Below, in pieces: positions 50,352 to 60,091 of a DNA stretch of 64,000 nucleotides (position 1 is its first letter; each line of letters begins with the position of its first letter). The notes below the pieces were generated by a model. It saw nothing but the letters and a program-made list of their open reading frames with translations, did not search any database and had not been told where the DNA came from. Source of the DNA: JBCCEJ01 sp039030335 (GTDB lineage Bacteria; Pseudomonadota; Gammaproteobacteria; HK1); the NCBI GenBank assembly GCA_039030335.1, contig JBCCEJ010000006.1, forward strand, positions 61,822-125,821, in the 5' to 3' direction. The position numbers and the translations under genes were made by a program.

Positions 50352-50990
50352 ATGGCTCCGGAGTGCGCGGCAATCAACTTTCTCGCTCATCTCTATCTGG
50401 CTGGTGAAACCGAGGCCGATGCAGCGGGCGCGCTACTCGGCGACTTCGTCAAGGGGCCACTTGATTCTGCCTGGCCAGTGTCCGTGGTGGCTGGCATCCG
50501 GCTGCACCGCTTGATCGATCGTTTTACGGATTCGCATCCAAGCTGGCAAGCGAGCAGGGCCCGGTTCCCGCCGGCGCTGCGGCGCTTTGCCGGCGTCGCG
50601 GTGGACGTCGTATACGACCATTTCCTGGCGCGTAGCTGGGCGCGGTTTCACCCGCTTTCGCTGGAACAGTTTGCGCACGCTTCGTACGCGGGTATAGAGG
50701 TTTATGCGCGCTACTTTCCACCGCGTCTGGTGCGCATGTTCTCGTATATGGTGGCTGAAGACTGGCTGACCGGTTATCGCGACTGGCCGGCGATAGGCCG
50801 CACCCTGGCACGCATGTCGATGCGCTCATCCAGGCTGTCGCCGCTCGCCGATACGGCGAATGCAGCGAGCGGCATTTACGCTGAACTGGAAGCAGACTTT
50901 CTCGAGTTCTTTCCGGCACTCAGTAACTACGTCGCGGTGGTGCAGAGAAACGAAGACTGGCGAGCGCGTCTCGCGCCGCGTTGCCGGTGA
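50352..50990 (+). CDS. acpH: Acyl carrier protein phosphodiesterase (AcpH/YajB family)
   Basis: 212 residues from the ATG at 50352. INFLAHLYLAGETEADAAGA, LLGDFVKGPLDSAWPVSVVA, GIRLHRLIDRFTDSHP and VVYDHFLARSW carry the His/Asp residues of this HD-like family. YMVAEDWLTGYRDWPAIGRT is also typical. It removes the 4'-phosphopantetheine group from acyl carrier protein. The frame is open upstream, but homology begins at MAPECAAINF. Confidence 0.88.
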   Translation: MAPECAAINFLAHLYLAGETEADAAGALLGDFVKGPLDSAWPVSVVAGIRLHRLIDRFTDSHPSWQASRARFPPALRRFAGVAVDVVYDHFLARSWARFHPLSLEQFAHASYAGIEVYARYFPPRLVRMFSYMVAEDWLTGYRDWPAIGRTLARMSMRSSRLSPLADTANAASGIYAELEADFLEFFPALSNYVAVVQRNEDWRARLAPRCR

Positions 50991-51229
50991 ATTGCAACCG
51001 GCCCGGCGCGGCCGCTTGCATGCCGTCCTCCTAGCACGCTTCTAAAGAGCCCTTCCGTCCGGCCGATAGCGGAACACACAACTCAAGGAACAGGCCGCTT
51101 GAGCGTGGCAAACCGGTTGGCCCCGTTGCACTGACCGTGCTTCGAGAGTGGCTCCCGTGCCACTGCCGGTCGGATGGCTGCGAGCCATCGACCGCAGCGC
51201 CGTTCCGAGACGTTTCGGCAGGAGCTTCC

Positions 51230-51628
51230 ATGGCGGCAGTCATTCCGTTTTTCTCGCCGCGCCGGCGCCTTCATCGCCGCGTGCCTCTCGACGTCGCGGT
51301 GGCGCTGGTGCACGAATCGGGAACCGTCGGATCCGGCCTCGGGCGCAACATCTCGGTGAGCGGCGTGCAGGTGCAGTGTCACCAGCTGACCGTGGATTCG
51401 CTGTACCGCAGCGATCTCGTGATCGGTGAGGAAAGTTCGCTAGTGCACCTGCACTTCATGCTGCCGACGTTCAGTTTCGATGCGAAGGTGGACGCCGTTT
51501 GCAAACCCATCTATCGCCACGACTCCGGCGACGGTACCTATCTTCTCGGGCTTGAATTCGATTACCTGCCGGAACCGTCGAGACTGCAGGTACAGCGTTA
51601 TGTGCAGAGCCTGACCGACGAGGTCTGA
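51230..51628 (+). CDS. PilZ-domain protein (c-di-GMP receptor)
   Basis: 132 residues. The PilZ c-di-GMP motifs are both intact: RRRLHRRVPLDVAVAL (RxxxR) near residue 12 and GRNISVSGVQVQC (NxSxxG) near residue 38. The rest, LHFMLPTFSFDAKVDAVCKP and TYLLGLEFDYL, is the beta barrel. It probably senses c-di-GMP. It lies 33 bases before lapG, which with lapD forms a c-di-GMP adhesion switch, so a role in surface attachment is likely. The upstream open frame is GC-rich and probably not translated. Confidence 0.87.
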   Translation: MAAVIPFFSPRRRLHRRVPLDVAVALVHESGTVGSGLGRNISVSGVQVQCHQLTVDSLYRSDLVIGEESSLVHLHFMLPTFSFDAKVDAVCKPIYRHDSGDGTYLLGLEFDYLPEPSRLQVQRYVQSLTDEV

Positions 51629-51661
51629 GCCTGCCGAGCATCGCAACCGGAGAACGTCACG

Positions 51662-52354
51662 ATGAATGTCGGGGTGTCGAAGTGGTCTCGTGGCATCGCG
51701 ATTCTGACCATTGTGGTCATCGTACCGACTTTGTTCATGGCGCCGTCGTCCGCGTCGCAGCGTGGTCTCAGTGACGCCTCGTTGGCGCAGTTTGCGGAAC
51801 ACTACGATGACGATGCGCTGACGCGACTGTCCGGCTGGGGCGCCGAGTTGCGTGACGCCGGCGGCGATGAACTGACCCGCGCCCGCCGTGCGAACGACTT
51901 CTTCAATACGTTGCCTTGGATCGACGACAACCAGCTCTGGGGTCGGCGCGATTACTGGGCGACACCCTTCGAAATGCTGGGTATCAACGGCGGCGACTGC
52001 GAAGACTATTCGATCGGAAAATACTTCACGCTGACGCACTTGAGTGTTCCGGGAGAAAAGTTGCTGATCACCTACGTACGGGCCCCGGCGCTGCGCCAGA
52101 CGCACATGGTGCTCGCTTACTATCCCTACCCGGGAGCCGACCCGTACATTCTCGATAATCTGATCGGAGAGATACGACGTGGCTCTGAGCGCACCGATCT
52201 GTATCCGGTCTATAGTTTCAATGTCGATGGGATCTGGAAGTCCGATACGACGCGGCGCGGCCGACGGGTTGGCGGTGCCCGACGTCTCAACGCATGGCGG
52301 GCAGTGCTTCAGCGGATGCAGAGCTTCGGCTGGCGCGTTCCCGGATTTGGTTGA
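51662..52354 (+). CDS. lapG: Periplasmic transglutaminase-like cysteine protease LapG
   Basis: 230 residues. An N-terminal signal (residues 9-32, IAILTIVVIVPTLFM) directs export. The bacterial transglutaminase-like cysteine proteinase domain has NTLPWIDDNQLWGRRDYWAT, INGGDCEDYSIGKYFTLTHL with C113, the His in QTHMVLAYYP (H148), and ILDNL with D165. LapG cleaves the N-terminus of large RTX adhesins such as LapA when not held by LapD. A ribosome site GGAGAACG precedes the ATG. No adhesin gene is in the window. Confidence 0.92.
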   Translation: MNVGVSKWSRGIAILTIVVIVPTLFMAPSSASQRGLSDASLAQFAEHYDDDALTRLSGWGAELRDAGGDELTRARRANDFFNTLPWIDDNQLWGRRDYWATPFEMLGINGGDCEDYSIGKYFTLTHLSVPGEKLLITYVRAPALRQTHMVLAYYPYPGADPYILDNLIGEIRRGSERTDLYPVYSFNVDGIWKSDTTRRGRRVGGARRLNAWRAVLQRMQSFGWRVPGFG

Positions 52355-52433
52355 CTGAGCTTCTGACTGTCGCCAGGTCTGGTCGCTGCTTGCGGCGTGT
52401 GAACCTGGATGCGACTGAACGCGGAAACGATCG

Positions 52434-54395
52434 ATGACGCGTCGATTGACGATTGGCGAATATTCTCTTCGCAGCCAGCTGCTGTGCCTCGTCGGCGGAT
52501 TGCTGGCCCTCGCCGTCGTCGGTGCCCTGACCATTCACATCGGCAATACCCGGGCATTGTTGTCCGAGCAACTCGCCCGCCATTCGCAGGACACGGCAAC
52601 TGCGCTGGGCCTGACGATCTCCAGAGAGCTCGCTGCAAATGACGTGCTGCTACTTGAATCAGTGGTTGATTCGGCGTTTGACCCAGGGTACTTCAGACGC
52701 ATCGAAGTGACGCTGCCAGACCAGCTGCCAACAATTCTGCGCGAGCGAACCGCCTCGATCGACGCCGTGCCCGAATGGTTTCAGCGAGCCGCGTCGCTCG
52801 ACTTGCCGGTGGGAACCGCCCGCGTCATGCGCGGCTGGTCTCAGGCTGGCAGTGTTAGTGCCATCGCCCATCCTGAGTTCGCGTACCAACGGCTCTGGCG
52901 CAGCACTTTGGAAGCAGTCGGCTGGGCGGCGGTTACGTTTGCGCTCGCTTTCCTCCTGACGTCGATTCTGATGACGTGGTTCCTGGAGCCGCTGGCGCGC
53001 CTGGAACGACACGCCGAGCGCGTCGGCGAAGGCCGTTTCGAAGCGCTGGCGACGCATGCGCGCAGCCGGGAACTGCGCAGGGTGCTGGCGTCGGCCGCAT
53101 CGATGACTCAGCGCATCGCGCTGATGGTCGACGAGCAGCACCGCCGGGCGGAGGAACTGCGGGCAACCACTTACGTCGACCCGGTCACCGGTCTCGGCAA
53201 TGCCCGGGCCTTCAACCGGCAACTCGCGGACATCAGTGCCAACACCGAGCGCTTCAGTGACGGCGTGGCGGTTCTCGTGCAGGTCGATGGACTGGCCGAC
53301 CGGAATGCTGTCGGTGGTTTCGACGCCGGGGACACCTGGTTGCGCCAGCAGGCTGAGCGGGCTGCGCGCATGGCGGATAGCGTAGACGGCACGGCGACGC
53401 GGTTTGCCGGCGCACTATTTGGCATTGTGCTGCCGCATCCCGGCACGGCCGCGTTGCAGGCATGGCTGGCGGAACTGGCCGGAACGTGGCGCGCTGAAGA
53501 AATCTCTACGGGCGCCGCGCTGTTCGTGCATGGACAGGCACCGGATCGGGTTCGCGAGCACGCGGAGCGCGCGCTGCGCGAGGCGGCTGCCCGCCCGGCT
53601 CCCGGGCACGATTCGGAAGATTGGGTCGTCGTGGGTGTAGACGGCTCCCCAGCGGTTCTGGGAGATGAGGCGGCTCCGCGGTGGCAGGCGGCGCTCGACA
53701 GGGCACTTGCGAGCGGCGAAGTGCCGTTGGCGACGCAGCCGGTCGTCACCGTCAACGCGCGGCGCATCGTGCACCGGGAGGTGCTCGCCAGACTGCAAGG
53801 GCCGGACGGTGAGTTGGTGCCAGCCGGACTCTTTCTACCGGTAGCGGCGCGCGAGGGTCAGTTGCCGGCTCTGGATCGCGTGGTGCTGAGTGCGTTGCTC
53901 GACAAGATGCCGAGCCGCGGCGGGCAGATCCGGTTTGCGGTCAACGTATCGATGGCGTCAGCCGCCGACGAGTCGTTCTGCGCCTGGCTCGCTGAAGCGC
54001 TGGCGGACTGCGCAGGCCGCGAGCGTATCGTTTTCGAACTACCGTGGGATGCTGCGCGCATACAACAGTCGACGGCCCTGTCATTCTCCGCGCTGGTGCG
54101 TCGCCACGGCGCGCAGGTCGCGCTCGATCATATGGGTGCCGAGCATCTGGATGTGGACTGGCTGCAGGCGCTCAGTCCAGCGTACCTCAAACTCGATGGC
54201 GGGTTTGCCATCGACCTCGCCACCGATCCTGCGCAGCAGGATTACCTGCGCTCGCTGGTTGGCCTGGCGCACTCGATCGACGCGTTGCTGATCGCTGAGC
54301 ATATTCAGAAGGCCACCGACATCGCCGTGCTCGCGCGGTTGCGGGTCGACGCCGTGCAAGGCTACGCGATCGGCCAGCCCGCGCCGTTTACCTGA
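52434..54395 (+). CDS. lapD: LapD-like c-di-GMP receptor with degenerate GGDEF and EAL domains
   Basis: 653 residues. An N-terminal membrane helix (LCLVGGLLALAVVGALTIHI), a periplasmic LapD/MoxY-type domain (to about 155), a second helix (VGWAAVTFALAFLLTSILMT) and a HAMP region come first. The GGDEF domain follows, with TYVDPVTGLGNARAFNRQLA; the active-site motif reads RFAGALF and is dead. The EAL domain has HREVLARLQ in place of EAL and ends in VQGYAIGQPAP. Such enzymatically dead tandem domains bind c-di-GMP and sequester LapG. The gene lies 79 bases after lapG. Confidence 0.92.
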   Translation: MTRRLTIGEYSLRSQLLCLVGGLLALAVVGALTIHIGNTRALLSEQLARHSQDTATALGLTISRELAANDVLLLESVVDSAFDPGYFRRIEVTLPDQLPTILRERTASIDAVPEWFQRAASLDLPVGTARVMRGWSQAGSVSAIAHPEFAYQRLWRSTLEAVGWAAVTFALAFLLTSILMTWFLEPLARLERHAERVGEGRFEALATHARSRELRRVLASAASMTQRIALMVDEQHRRAEELRATTYVDPVTGLGNARAFNRQLADISANTERFSDGVAVLVQVDGLADRNAVGGFDAGDTWLRQQAERAARMADSVDGTATRFAGALFGIVLPHPGTAALQAWLAELAGTWRAEEISTGAALFVHGQAPDRVREHAERALREAAARPAPGHDSEDWVVVGVDGSPAVLGDEAAPRWQAALDRALASGEVPLATQPVVTVNARRIVHREVLARLQGPDGELVPAGLFLPVAAREGQLPALDRVVLSALLDKMPSRGGQIRFAVNVSMASAADESFCAWLAEALADCAGRERIVFELPWDAARIQQSTALSFSALVRRHGAQVALDHMGAEHLDVDWLQALSPAYLKLDGGFAIDLATDPAQQDYLRSLVGLAHSIDALLIAEHIQKATDIAVLARLRVDAVQGYAIGQPAPFT

Positions 54396-54408
54396 TACCG
54401 GCCTGGTC

Positions 54409-55356
54409 TCACGTTGGCGCGTGGCGTCGACCGGTGGTCTTCAGCCGGTCGGCAAGCGACGGGGCGTGCGTGAACGGGCCGTCCCATCCGGCCGCGTGCT
54501 CGTGCAGAAACTCTTCAGACGGTGCCAGCCAGCGGCCGTAGAGTTCTGAGGTCAGCGCGCGCGCGGCAAATCCAGGCCAGCTGTCCGGCAACATGGCGGG
54601 TGGCAGCGCGGGATCCTGCAAGATAACGCGGCGGTAGTTGTGAACGAGTGACGTACGCAACACGAACGCGGCTTCCGGCGGTGGCGTGGCGAGCGCTCTG
54701 GCCGGACCGAACGCCGCAGCGAAGCGTCTGTACTCGTCTGCGATCCGGGTAAGCTCAGCCGATCGGCGGAATCGCTGCTCGAGCGGAGCCGCGTCGTCAC
54801 TCAACGCGTCTGCGTGAAGGCGCGTGACGGCATCGCCAGCGTCGAGTTCGTGCAACACCGGTGTCAGAGTTTCGAGATCGGCCGACGGATGTGCAAATGT
54901 GGTAGAGCTGAGCGCCGCGAAGCCTCGCCAGAGCAATTCCCTCCGCAGCCGGTCCCGGACGCGGGGCGGCAACACGTCGTGCAGCATGACAACGCGCCAG
55001 CGTCCGTCCCACGCACGGCTCAAAGTCCCGTAGATACGCTGGTCGGCACTGGCGAACGAGGCGGTCGCGAACGGCGTGAGGCTGTAACAGCTCCGGCGCC
55101 CCCGTGTCCGGGAGCAGAGCCAGCCTTCGCGGGTCAGCCGGTAGACGGCCGTGCGCACCAGCCGCTCGTTCAGGCGCAGGGGCGCCGCCAGGCGGATGAG
55201 ACCGCCCAACCAGACGCTGCCGCCGTGCGGATTGATCGCATCGCCGAGCACCGTCACCAGCAGTGAGCGCGCCGGCCAGCTGTTCGCGTTCAGCAGCGCG
55301 TCGATGTAGGCCGTTGCGTCGCGGACTTGTTGCTCGGGTCTGACGCTTGAGTTCAT
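54409..55356 (-). CDS. paaX: PaaX-family transcriptional regulator
   Basis: 315 residues. The winged-helix start PARSLLVTVLGDAINPHGGS, then RLNERLVRTAVYRLTREGWL, RGRRSCYSLTPFA, and WRVVMLHDVLPPRVRDRLRR are typical of PaaX, the phenylacetyl-CoA-responsive repressor of paa genes. The C-terminal PaaX domain has DSWPGFAARALTSELYGRWL. paaI and paaA, typical targets, lie 6-9 kb downstream, separated by recQ and the lar operon. Confidence 0.9.
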   Translation of the reverse strand: MNSSVRPEQQVRDATAYIDALLNANSWPARSLLVTVLGDAINPHGGSVWLGGLIRLAAPLRLNERLVRTAVYRLTREGWLCSRTRGRRSCYSLTPFATASFASADQRIYGTLSRAWDGRWRVVMLHDVLPPRVRDRLRRELLWRGFAALSSTTFAHPSADLETLTPVLHELDAGDAVTRLHADALSDDAAPLEQRFRRSAELTRIADEYRRFAAAFGPARALATPPPEAAFVLRTSLVHNYRRVILQDPALPPAMLPDSWPGFAARALTSELYGRWLAPSEEFLHEHAAGWDGPFTHAPSLADRLKTTGRRHAPT

Positions 55357-55534
55357 GCTCGGCCTACGACGTGAAACTGTGACGATGTTAAGCTATCGGG
55401 CCATTGATTGGGGGCATGGTCGCGACTTCAGCACGTTCCACCGAAGGGTGGGCGAGGGGAGGCTGAGTATCACTCGCGGTCGGGCGCAGAAGGCGGGATA
55501 CAGTGCCGACGGTTACGCTGCTTTCGGACAAGAC

Positions 55535-57454
55535 GTGCGGCACGAATTGAGCACTACGCGCGACCGCCCGGTTATCGACCTTGAGGACCGCACGGCGCTC
55601 CGCGCCGCGGCGAGTGGCGTTCTGCGCGCGACGTTCGGCTACAGCGAGTTTCGTGCCGGGCAAGACGAGATCATCGATTGCGTCGCGGGCGGCGGCGACG
55701 CCGTGGTCTTGATGCCGACGGGTGGCGGAAAGTCGCTCTGCTTCCAGATTCCGGCCTTGCTGCGCGACGGTACGGCCCTGGTCATCTCTCCGCTCATCGC
55801 ACTCATGCAGGATCAGGTCGAGGCGCTGCGGCAGATGGGCGTCAGGGCGGCTTATCTGAATTCGACGCTCGATTTCGATGAAGCCATGCAGGTCGTGGAC
55901 GCATTGCGAAGCGGGGCGCTCGATCTGTTGTACCTCGCGCCGGAGCGCCTCGCGAACGAGCGCACGCTCGCGCTGCTCGAGACCGTGCGGCTAGCTCTGA
56001 TCGCAGTTGACGAAGCGCACTGCGTGTCGCAATGGGGACACGATTTCCGCCCCGAGTACCTGAGCCTGGGAGAGTTGGCAGCCCGCTTTCCCGGAGTGCC
56101 CAGAATCGCGCTGACGGCCACTGCCGATGCCCCTACGCGTCGGGAGATCGCAAGCCGACTGGGACTCGAAGCCGCGCGTGTTTTCATCACCGGCTTCGAC
56201 CGGCCGAACATCTTTTACCGCATCGTCGCGAAGGACAACGCGCGCCAACAGCTGCTCAGCTTCCTGCGCGAAAACCACGTCGGCCAATCGGGCATCGTGT
56301 ATTGCCTGTCCCGGCGCAAGGTTGACGAAACGGCCGCCTGGCTGGGCCGGCAGGGTATGACCGCGCTGCCCTATCACGCCGGGCTCGCCGGTGAAGAGCG
56401 CGCGGCGAACCAGACGCGTTTCCTCCGCGAAGATGGTGTGATCATGGTCGCGACCATCGCCTTTGGAATGGGCATCGACAAGCCGGACGTGCGCTTCGTG
56501 GCGCATCTGGATCTGCCGAAGAGCCTGGAGGCCTATTACCAGGAGACGGGTCGCGCCGGCCGCGACGGATTGCCGGCGAACGCCTGGATGGCTTACGGCA
56601 TGCAGGATGCCGTGGTGCTCCAACGCATGCTCAATGATGGTGATGCCAGCGCCGAGCGCAAGCGTGTCGAGCATCAAAAACTGCAGACGATGCTCGGTTT
56701 CTGTGAGGTCGCGACCTGTCGACGTCAGGTGCTGCTCGGCTACTTCGGTGACGAACTGACGCAGCCGTGCGGCCATTGCGACACGTGCGTGGAGCCGGTC
56801 GAGCAATTCGATGGGACCGAACTTGCCCAAAAAGCGCTCTCGTGCGTTTTCAGAACCGGTCAGCGCTACGGCGTCAACTACGTGGTCGATGTGCTGCGCG
56901 GTCGCGGTAGCGACCGCATCACCGACGCCGGACACGATAGGCTCAGTACGTTTGGCATCGGAGCGGAACTGGATCAGAAGCAATGGCGGTCGATATTCCG
57001 CCAACTCGTCGCGCAGGGTTTGTTGGATGTAGACGTCGATGGTTTTCAGGGCCTGAGCCTGAACGCCGGCTGCCGTCCGGTGTTGCGAGGCGAGCGGCAA
57101 GTGCTGCTGTCGCGCGACTGGAAGCGCCAGACGCGGCGCGAGCGGCTATCGAGGGCGGGCGAGGAACCGATCGAGGCCGCCGACCCCGAGTTGTTCGAAG
57201 CGCTGCGCACGTGGCGTCGCAGTGAGGCGGAGCGCCAGGGCAAACCGCCGTACGTCATCTTCCACGACGCCACTCTTCACGAGGTCGCCGCCGGGCGGCC
57301 CAGCCGGCTCGCCGATCTGGCCGCCATCAACGGCATCGGCCAGAAGAAGCTCGAGCTATACGGCGCTCAACTTCTCGATATCGTGTGTGCTTCAATGTCG
57401 TCTTCGGCCGTGCAACAAAGCGATGTGGCGCGGGTCGCGGACACGCCCCCTTAG
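55535..57454 (+). CDS. recQ: ATP-dependent DNA helicase RecQ
   Basis: About 639 residues from a GTG. FGYSEFRAGQDEIIDCVAGG and VVLMPTGGGKSLCFQIPALL (Walker A) begin the helicase core. IAVDEAHCVSQWGHDFRPEY is motif II, and TGRAGRDGLPANAWMAYGMQ is motif VI. A zinc/RQC region (HCDTCVEPVEQF) and a C-terminal HRDC domain (LADLAAINGIGQKKLELYGA) are present. It unwinds DNA in recombination and fork repair. The frame is open to 55355, but the first 60 residues are not RecQ-like, so the start is uncertain. Confidence 0.93.
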   Translation: MRHELSTTRDRPVIDLEDRTALRAAASGVLRATFGYSEFRAGQDEIIDCVAGGGDAVVLMPTGGGKSLCFQIPALLRDGTALVISPLIALMQDQVEALRQMGVRAAYLNSTLDFDEAMQVVDALRSGALDLLYLAPERLANERTLALLETVRLALIAVDEAHCVSQWGHDFRPEYLSLGELAARFPGVPRIALTATADAPTRREIASRLGLEAARVFITGFDRPNIFYRIVAKDNARQQLLSFLRENHVGQSGIVYCLSRRKVDETAAWLGRQGMTALPYHAGLAGEERAANQTRFLREDGVIMVATIAFGMGIDKPDVRFVAHLDLPKSLEAYYQETGRAGRDGLPANAWMAYGMQDAVVLQRMLNDGDASAERKRVEHQKLQTMLGFCEVATCRRQVLLGYFGDELTQPCGHCDTCVEPVEQFDGTELAQKALSCVFRTGQRYGVNYVVDVLRGRGSDRITDAGHDRLSTFGIGAELDQKQWRSIFRQLVAQGLLDVDVDGFQGLSLNAGCRPVLRGERQVLLSRDWKRQTRRERLSRAGEEPIEAADPELFEALRTWRRSEAERQGKPPYVIFHDATLHEVAAGRPSRLADLAAINGIGQKKLELYGAQLLDIVCASMSSSAVQQSDVARVADTPP

Positions 57455-57498
57455 CGCGCAACCAGGCACGGCTGTCACCTGAAAAAGGCCTACCGCCC

Positions 57499-58800
57499 AT
57501 GCAAATCACGCTGGATTACGGTCGCGGAAAGCTGTCTGTCGATCTGCCGGACGACTGCGATGTCACGGTTGTCGAGAAGACGCCGATTCCGGTGCTGGAT
57601 GCGCCGGAGGCGGCCGTGCGCGCCGCGCTTGCCGAGCCTGACGGGTCCGCGCCGCTCGCCACTGTGGCGCGTGGCAAACGCAGCGCCTGCATCCTCATCT
57701 GCGATATCACCCGGCCCGTTCCGAATGGCCTGCTCCTGCGGCCCCTGATCGAGACATTGATGGCATCGGGCATGGCCGCTGATGCGATCACGGTGCTGGT
57801 CGCCACCGGTCTGCACCGTCCCAACGAAGGCGACGAGCTCGCTCAACTGATAGGGGACTCATGGGTCCTCGAGCACGTGCGCGTGGAGAACCACTTCGCG
57901 CGCGACCACGACGCCCACGTCGATCTGGGTCGCACCCCCGGACGCGGGGTACCGGTCAAGCTGGACCGCCGGTTCGTCGAGGCTGAGTTGAAGCTGGTGA
58001 CCGGTCTGGTGGAACCACACTTCATGGCGGGTTACTCGGGTGGACGGAAGGTCATCGCCCCGGGGATTGCGCACGAAGACACCATCCGCACCTTTCACAA
58101 CGCGGCGTTCATGGGGCATGCCAAGGCAACTCAATGCGTGCTCGACGGCAATCCGTTACACGAGGAGCAGCTCGCCATCGTGCGGATGGTCGGTGAGGTC
58201 TTCGCGGTCAACACCGTGATCGACGAACATCGGCGCCTCAGTTTCGTGAACTTCGGCGAAATCGTCGCGAGTCATGGTGCTGCGGTTGCGTTTGCCCACG
58301 AGGCGACGCGCGTACCCGTTGCGCGGCAGTTCCACACGGTACTGACGTCAGCAGCCGGTTATCCGCTGGACCGAACCTACTACCAGACGGTCAAGGGTAT
58401 GGTGACGCCGATGGCGATCCTGGCCGATGGGGCCGATCTGATCGTGGCATCCGACTGCTCCGAGGGCCTCGGCTCGCCAGAGTACCGGACTTCGCAGGCG
58501 AGGCTGCTGCAACTCGGCACCGATGGCTTCCTGGCGGAGATAGGTGCGCGCGCCTTCGCTGAGGTCGACGAGTGGCAGACCCAGATGCAGCTGCGCCCGA
58601 TGCGCGCAGCCGATGTTTCGCTCTACTCCGAGGGGCTGCCAGCCGCGGACCGTCCCCTCACCGGCGTGCGTATGATCGAGAGAATCTCTGAGGCGGTCGA
58701 AGCGAGCTTCGCACGTAGCGGCGAGCGTTCGATCGCGGTGATTCCGGAGGGGCCCTACGTGGTGCCGTACCTCGAGCACAACCAGGTGGTCGCGCAGTGA
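57499..58800 (+). CDS. larA: Nickel-dependent lactate racemase (LarA family)
   Basis: 433 residues. ICDITRPVPNG gives D69/R72 and VATGLHRPNEG gives H106. GLVEPHFMAGYSGGRKVIAP gives H174 and K184, and IRTFHNAAFMG gives H200. These positions match the residues of Lactobacillus plantarum LarA that bind the nickel-pincer nucleotide (K184 thioamide link, H200 nickel ligand, H108/H174 catalysis). It racemises D/L-lactate or a similar 2-hydroxy acid. The gene heads a tight cluster with the cofactor genes larC, larE and larB. Relatives act on malate and other 2-hydroxy acids, so the substrate is not certain. Confidence 0.92.
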   Translation: MQITLDYGRGKLSVDLPDDCDVTVVEKTPIPVLDAPEAAVRAALAEPDGSAPLATVARGKRSACILICDITRPVPNGLLLRPLIETLMASGMAADAITVLVATGLHRPNEGDELAQLIGDSWVLEHVRVENHFARDHDAHVDLGRTPGRGVPVKLDRRFVEAELKLVTGLVEPHFMAGYSGGRKVIAPGIAHEDTIRTFHNAAFMGHAKATQCVLDGNPLHEEQLAIVRMVGEVFAVNTVIDEHRRLSFVNFGEIVASHGAAVAFAHEATRVPVARQFHTVLTSAAGYPLDRTYYQTVKGMVTPMAILADGADLIVASDCSEGLGSPEYRTSQARLLQLGTDGFLAEIGARAFAEVDEWQTQMQLRPMRAADVSLYSEGLPAADRPLTGVRMIERISEAVEASFARSGERSIAVIPEGPYVVPYLEHNQVVAQ

Positions 58801-58816
58801 TCGACGAGGAGTGGCG

Positions 58817-60070
58817 ATGATGGCAAGCGCCGTGCATCTGCACCTCGACCCGCTCGGCGGCATGGCGGGCGATATGTTCATCGCCGCATTGCTCGATGCC
58901 CGCCCGGACCTGGAACCTGCGTTCGAAGATGCCGTCCGCGCCTGCGCATTGCCAGCGGGCTGGCGTGTACAACACAGTCGTCGTAAGACGCGGGGGATCG
59001 ATGCACGCACGTTCGACGTGGTCGCACCCGACGGACCAACGCGGGCCAGCGGACGCTATGCCGCTCTGATGGAGCGCATCGATGCCATGCCGCTCGGCGC
59101 CGGCACCCGGCGGCGCGCCGCTGATATCTACACGCGCCTCGGCGAATGCGAAGCCACTGTGCACGGCGTGGCGCTCGCCGACGTGCATTTTCACGAGCTG
59201 GCCGATTGGGATTCGGTCGTCGACATCGTGGGCGCCGCCGCGCTGCTGGAAGCGCTTGGCGTGTCGTCTGCGAGCAGCGCCGCGATACCGCTCGGCAGTG
59301 GCCAGGTGCGGACCGCGCACGGACCCTTGCCAGTACCGGCGCCAGCGACGGCCCGGCTGCTCGCTGACATGACCGTCTGGGACGACGGCGTGGGCGGGGA
59401 GCGGGTCACACCGACCGGTGCGGCGATCCTCGCCCATCTCGGCGTGTCGGGAGCGGGGCGCCCGCGCGAGCCCTTCCATCTGCGCAGCACCGGTCTCGGT
59501 GCAGGCATGCGTGAGTTCGAGTCGCTTGCCAACGTCCTGCGCGTGCAGTTGATGACGCCCCAGGTCGGCGGAACGGTATTCGCTACCGTTCGCGATGAAG
59601 TTGGGGAAGTACGTTTCGACATAGACGACCAGTCTCCCGAAGACCTGGCCGCGGCGTTGGCCCGCCTGCGCCAAGCCAATGGGGTTCTGGATGTGGCAAG
59701 CTTCGCGGGTGCTGGCAAAAAGGCACGGCAGCTGACCGCGGTGCACGTGCTCTGCGAATTGCCGGATCTGGAGGCCGTGGCACGCCTTTGCCTGACGGAA
59801 ACGACGACACTCGGTGTGCGGATGTCGCGCGCCGAGCGTTTGACGCTCCCACGCGAGGTTGTAAGTGTCGATTCCGTGCACGGACCGGTCGCCGTCAAGC
59901 TGGCGCTCCGGCCGGATGGTACTGTCAGCGCAAAAGCGGAGCACGACCAGCTGAGCGCACTGCAATTGCCAGCCGCGGAGCGGCGCGCACTTGCGGCCGC
60001 ACTGGAGCACGACGCGGTGGCTGCACACGGTGCGCGTTTCGCTGATGCAATGGCCGCACGGTCGACCTGA
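58817..60070 (+). CDS. larC: Nickel-pincer cofactor nickel-insertion protein LarC
   Basis: 417 residues. HLDPLGGMAGDMFIAALLDA, VHFHELADWDSVVDIVGAAA, and GPLPVPAPATARLLA are LarC motifs, rich in possible nickel-binding His. LarC is the CTP-dependent cyclometallase that puts Ni into the pincer nucleotide. Here LarC is a single uninterrupted frame, with no need for the ribosomal frameshift used to join LarC1 and LarC2 in L. plantarum. A GTG at 58811 is an alternative start. Spacing to larA is 16 bases. Confidence 0.93.
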   Translation: MMASAVHLHLDPLGGMAGDMFIAALLDARPDLEPAFEDAVRACALPAGWRVQHSRRKTRGIDARTFDVVAPDGPTRASGRYAALMERIDAMPLGAGTRRRAADIYTRLGECEATVHGVALADVHFHELADWDSVVDIVGAAALLEALGVSSASSAAIPLGSGQVRTAHGPLPVPAPATARLLADMTVWDDGVGGERVTPTGAAILAHLGVSGAGRPREPFHLRSTGLGAGMREFESLANVLRVQLMTPQVGGTVFATVRDEVGEVRFDIDDQSPEDLAAALARLRQANGVLDVASFAGAGKKARQLTAVHVLCELPDLEAVARLCLTETTTLGVRMSRAERLTLPREVVSVDSVHGPVAVKLALRPDGTVSAKAEHDQLSALQLPAAERRALAAALEHDAVAAHGARFADAMAARST

Positions 60071-60091
60071 GCAGTGACCGGAGTCGGGACG

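Noticed and set aside
57499..60070. Programmed frameshift in larC
   Set aside because: LarC is one continuous frame here, so no recoding is needed.
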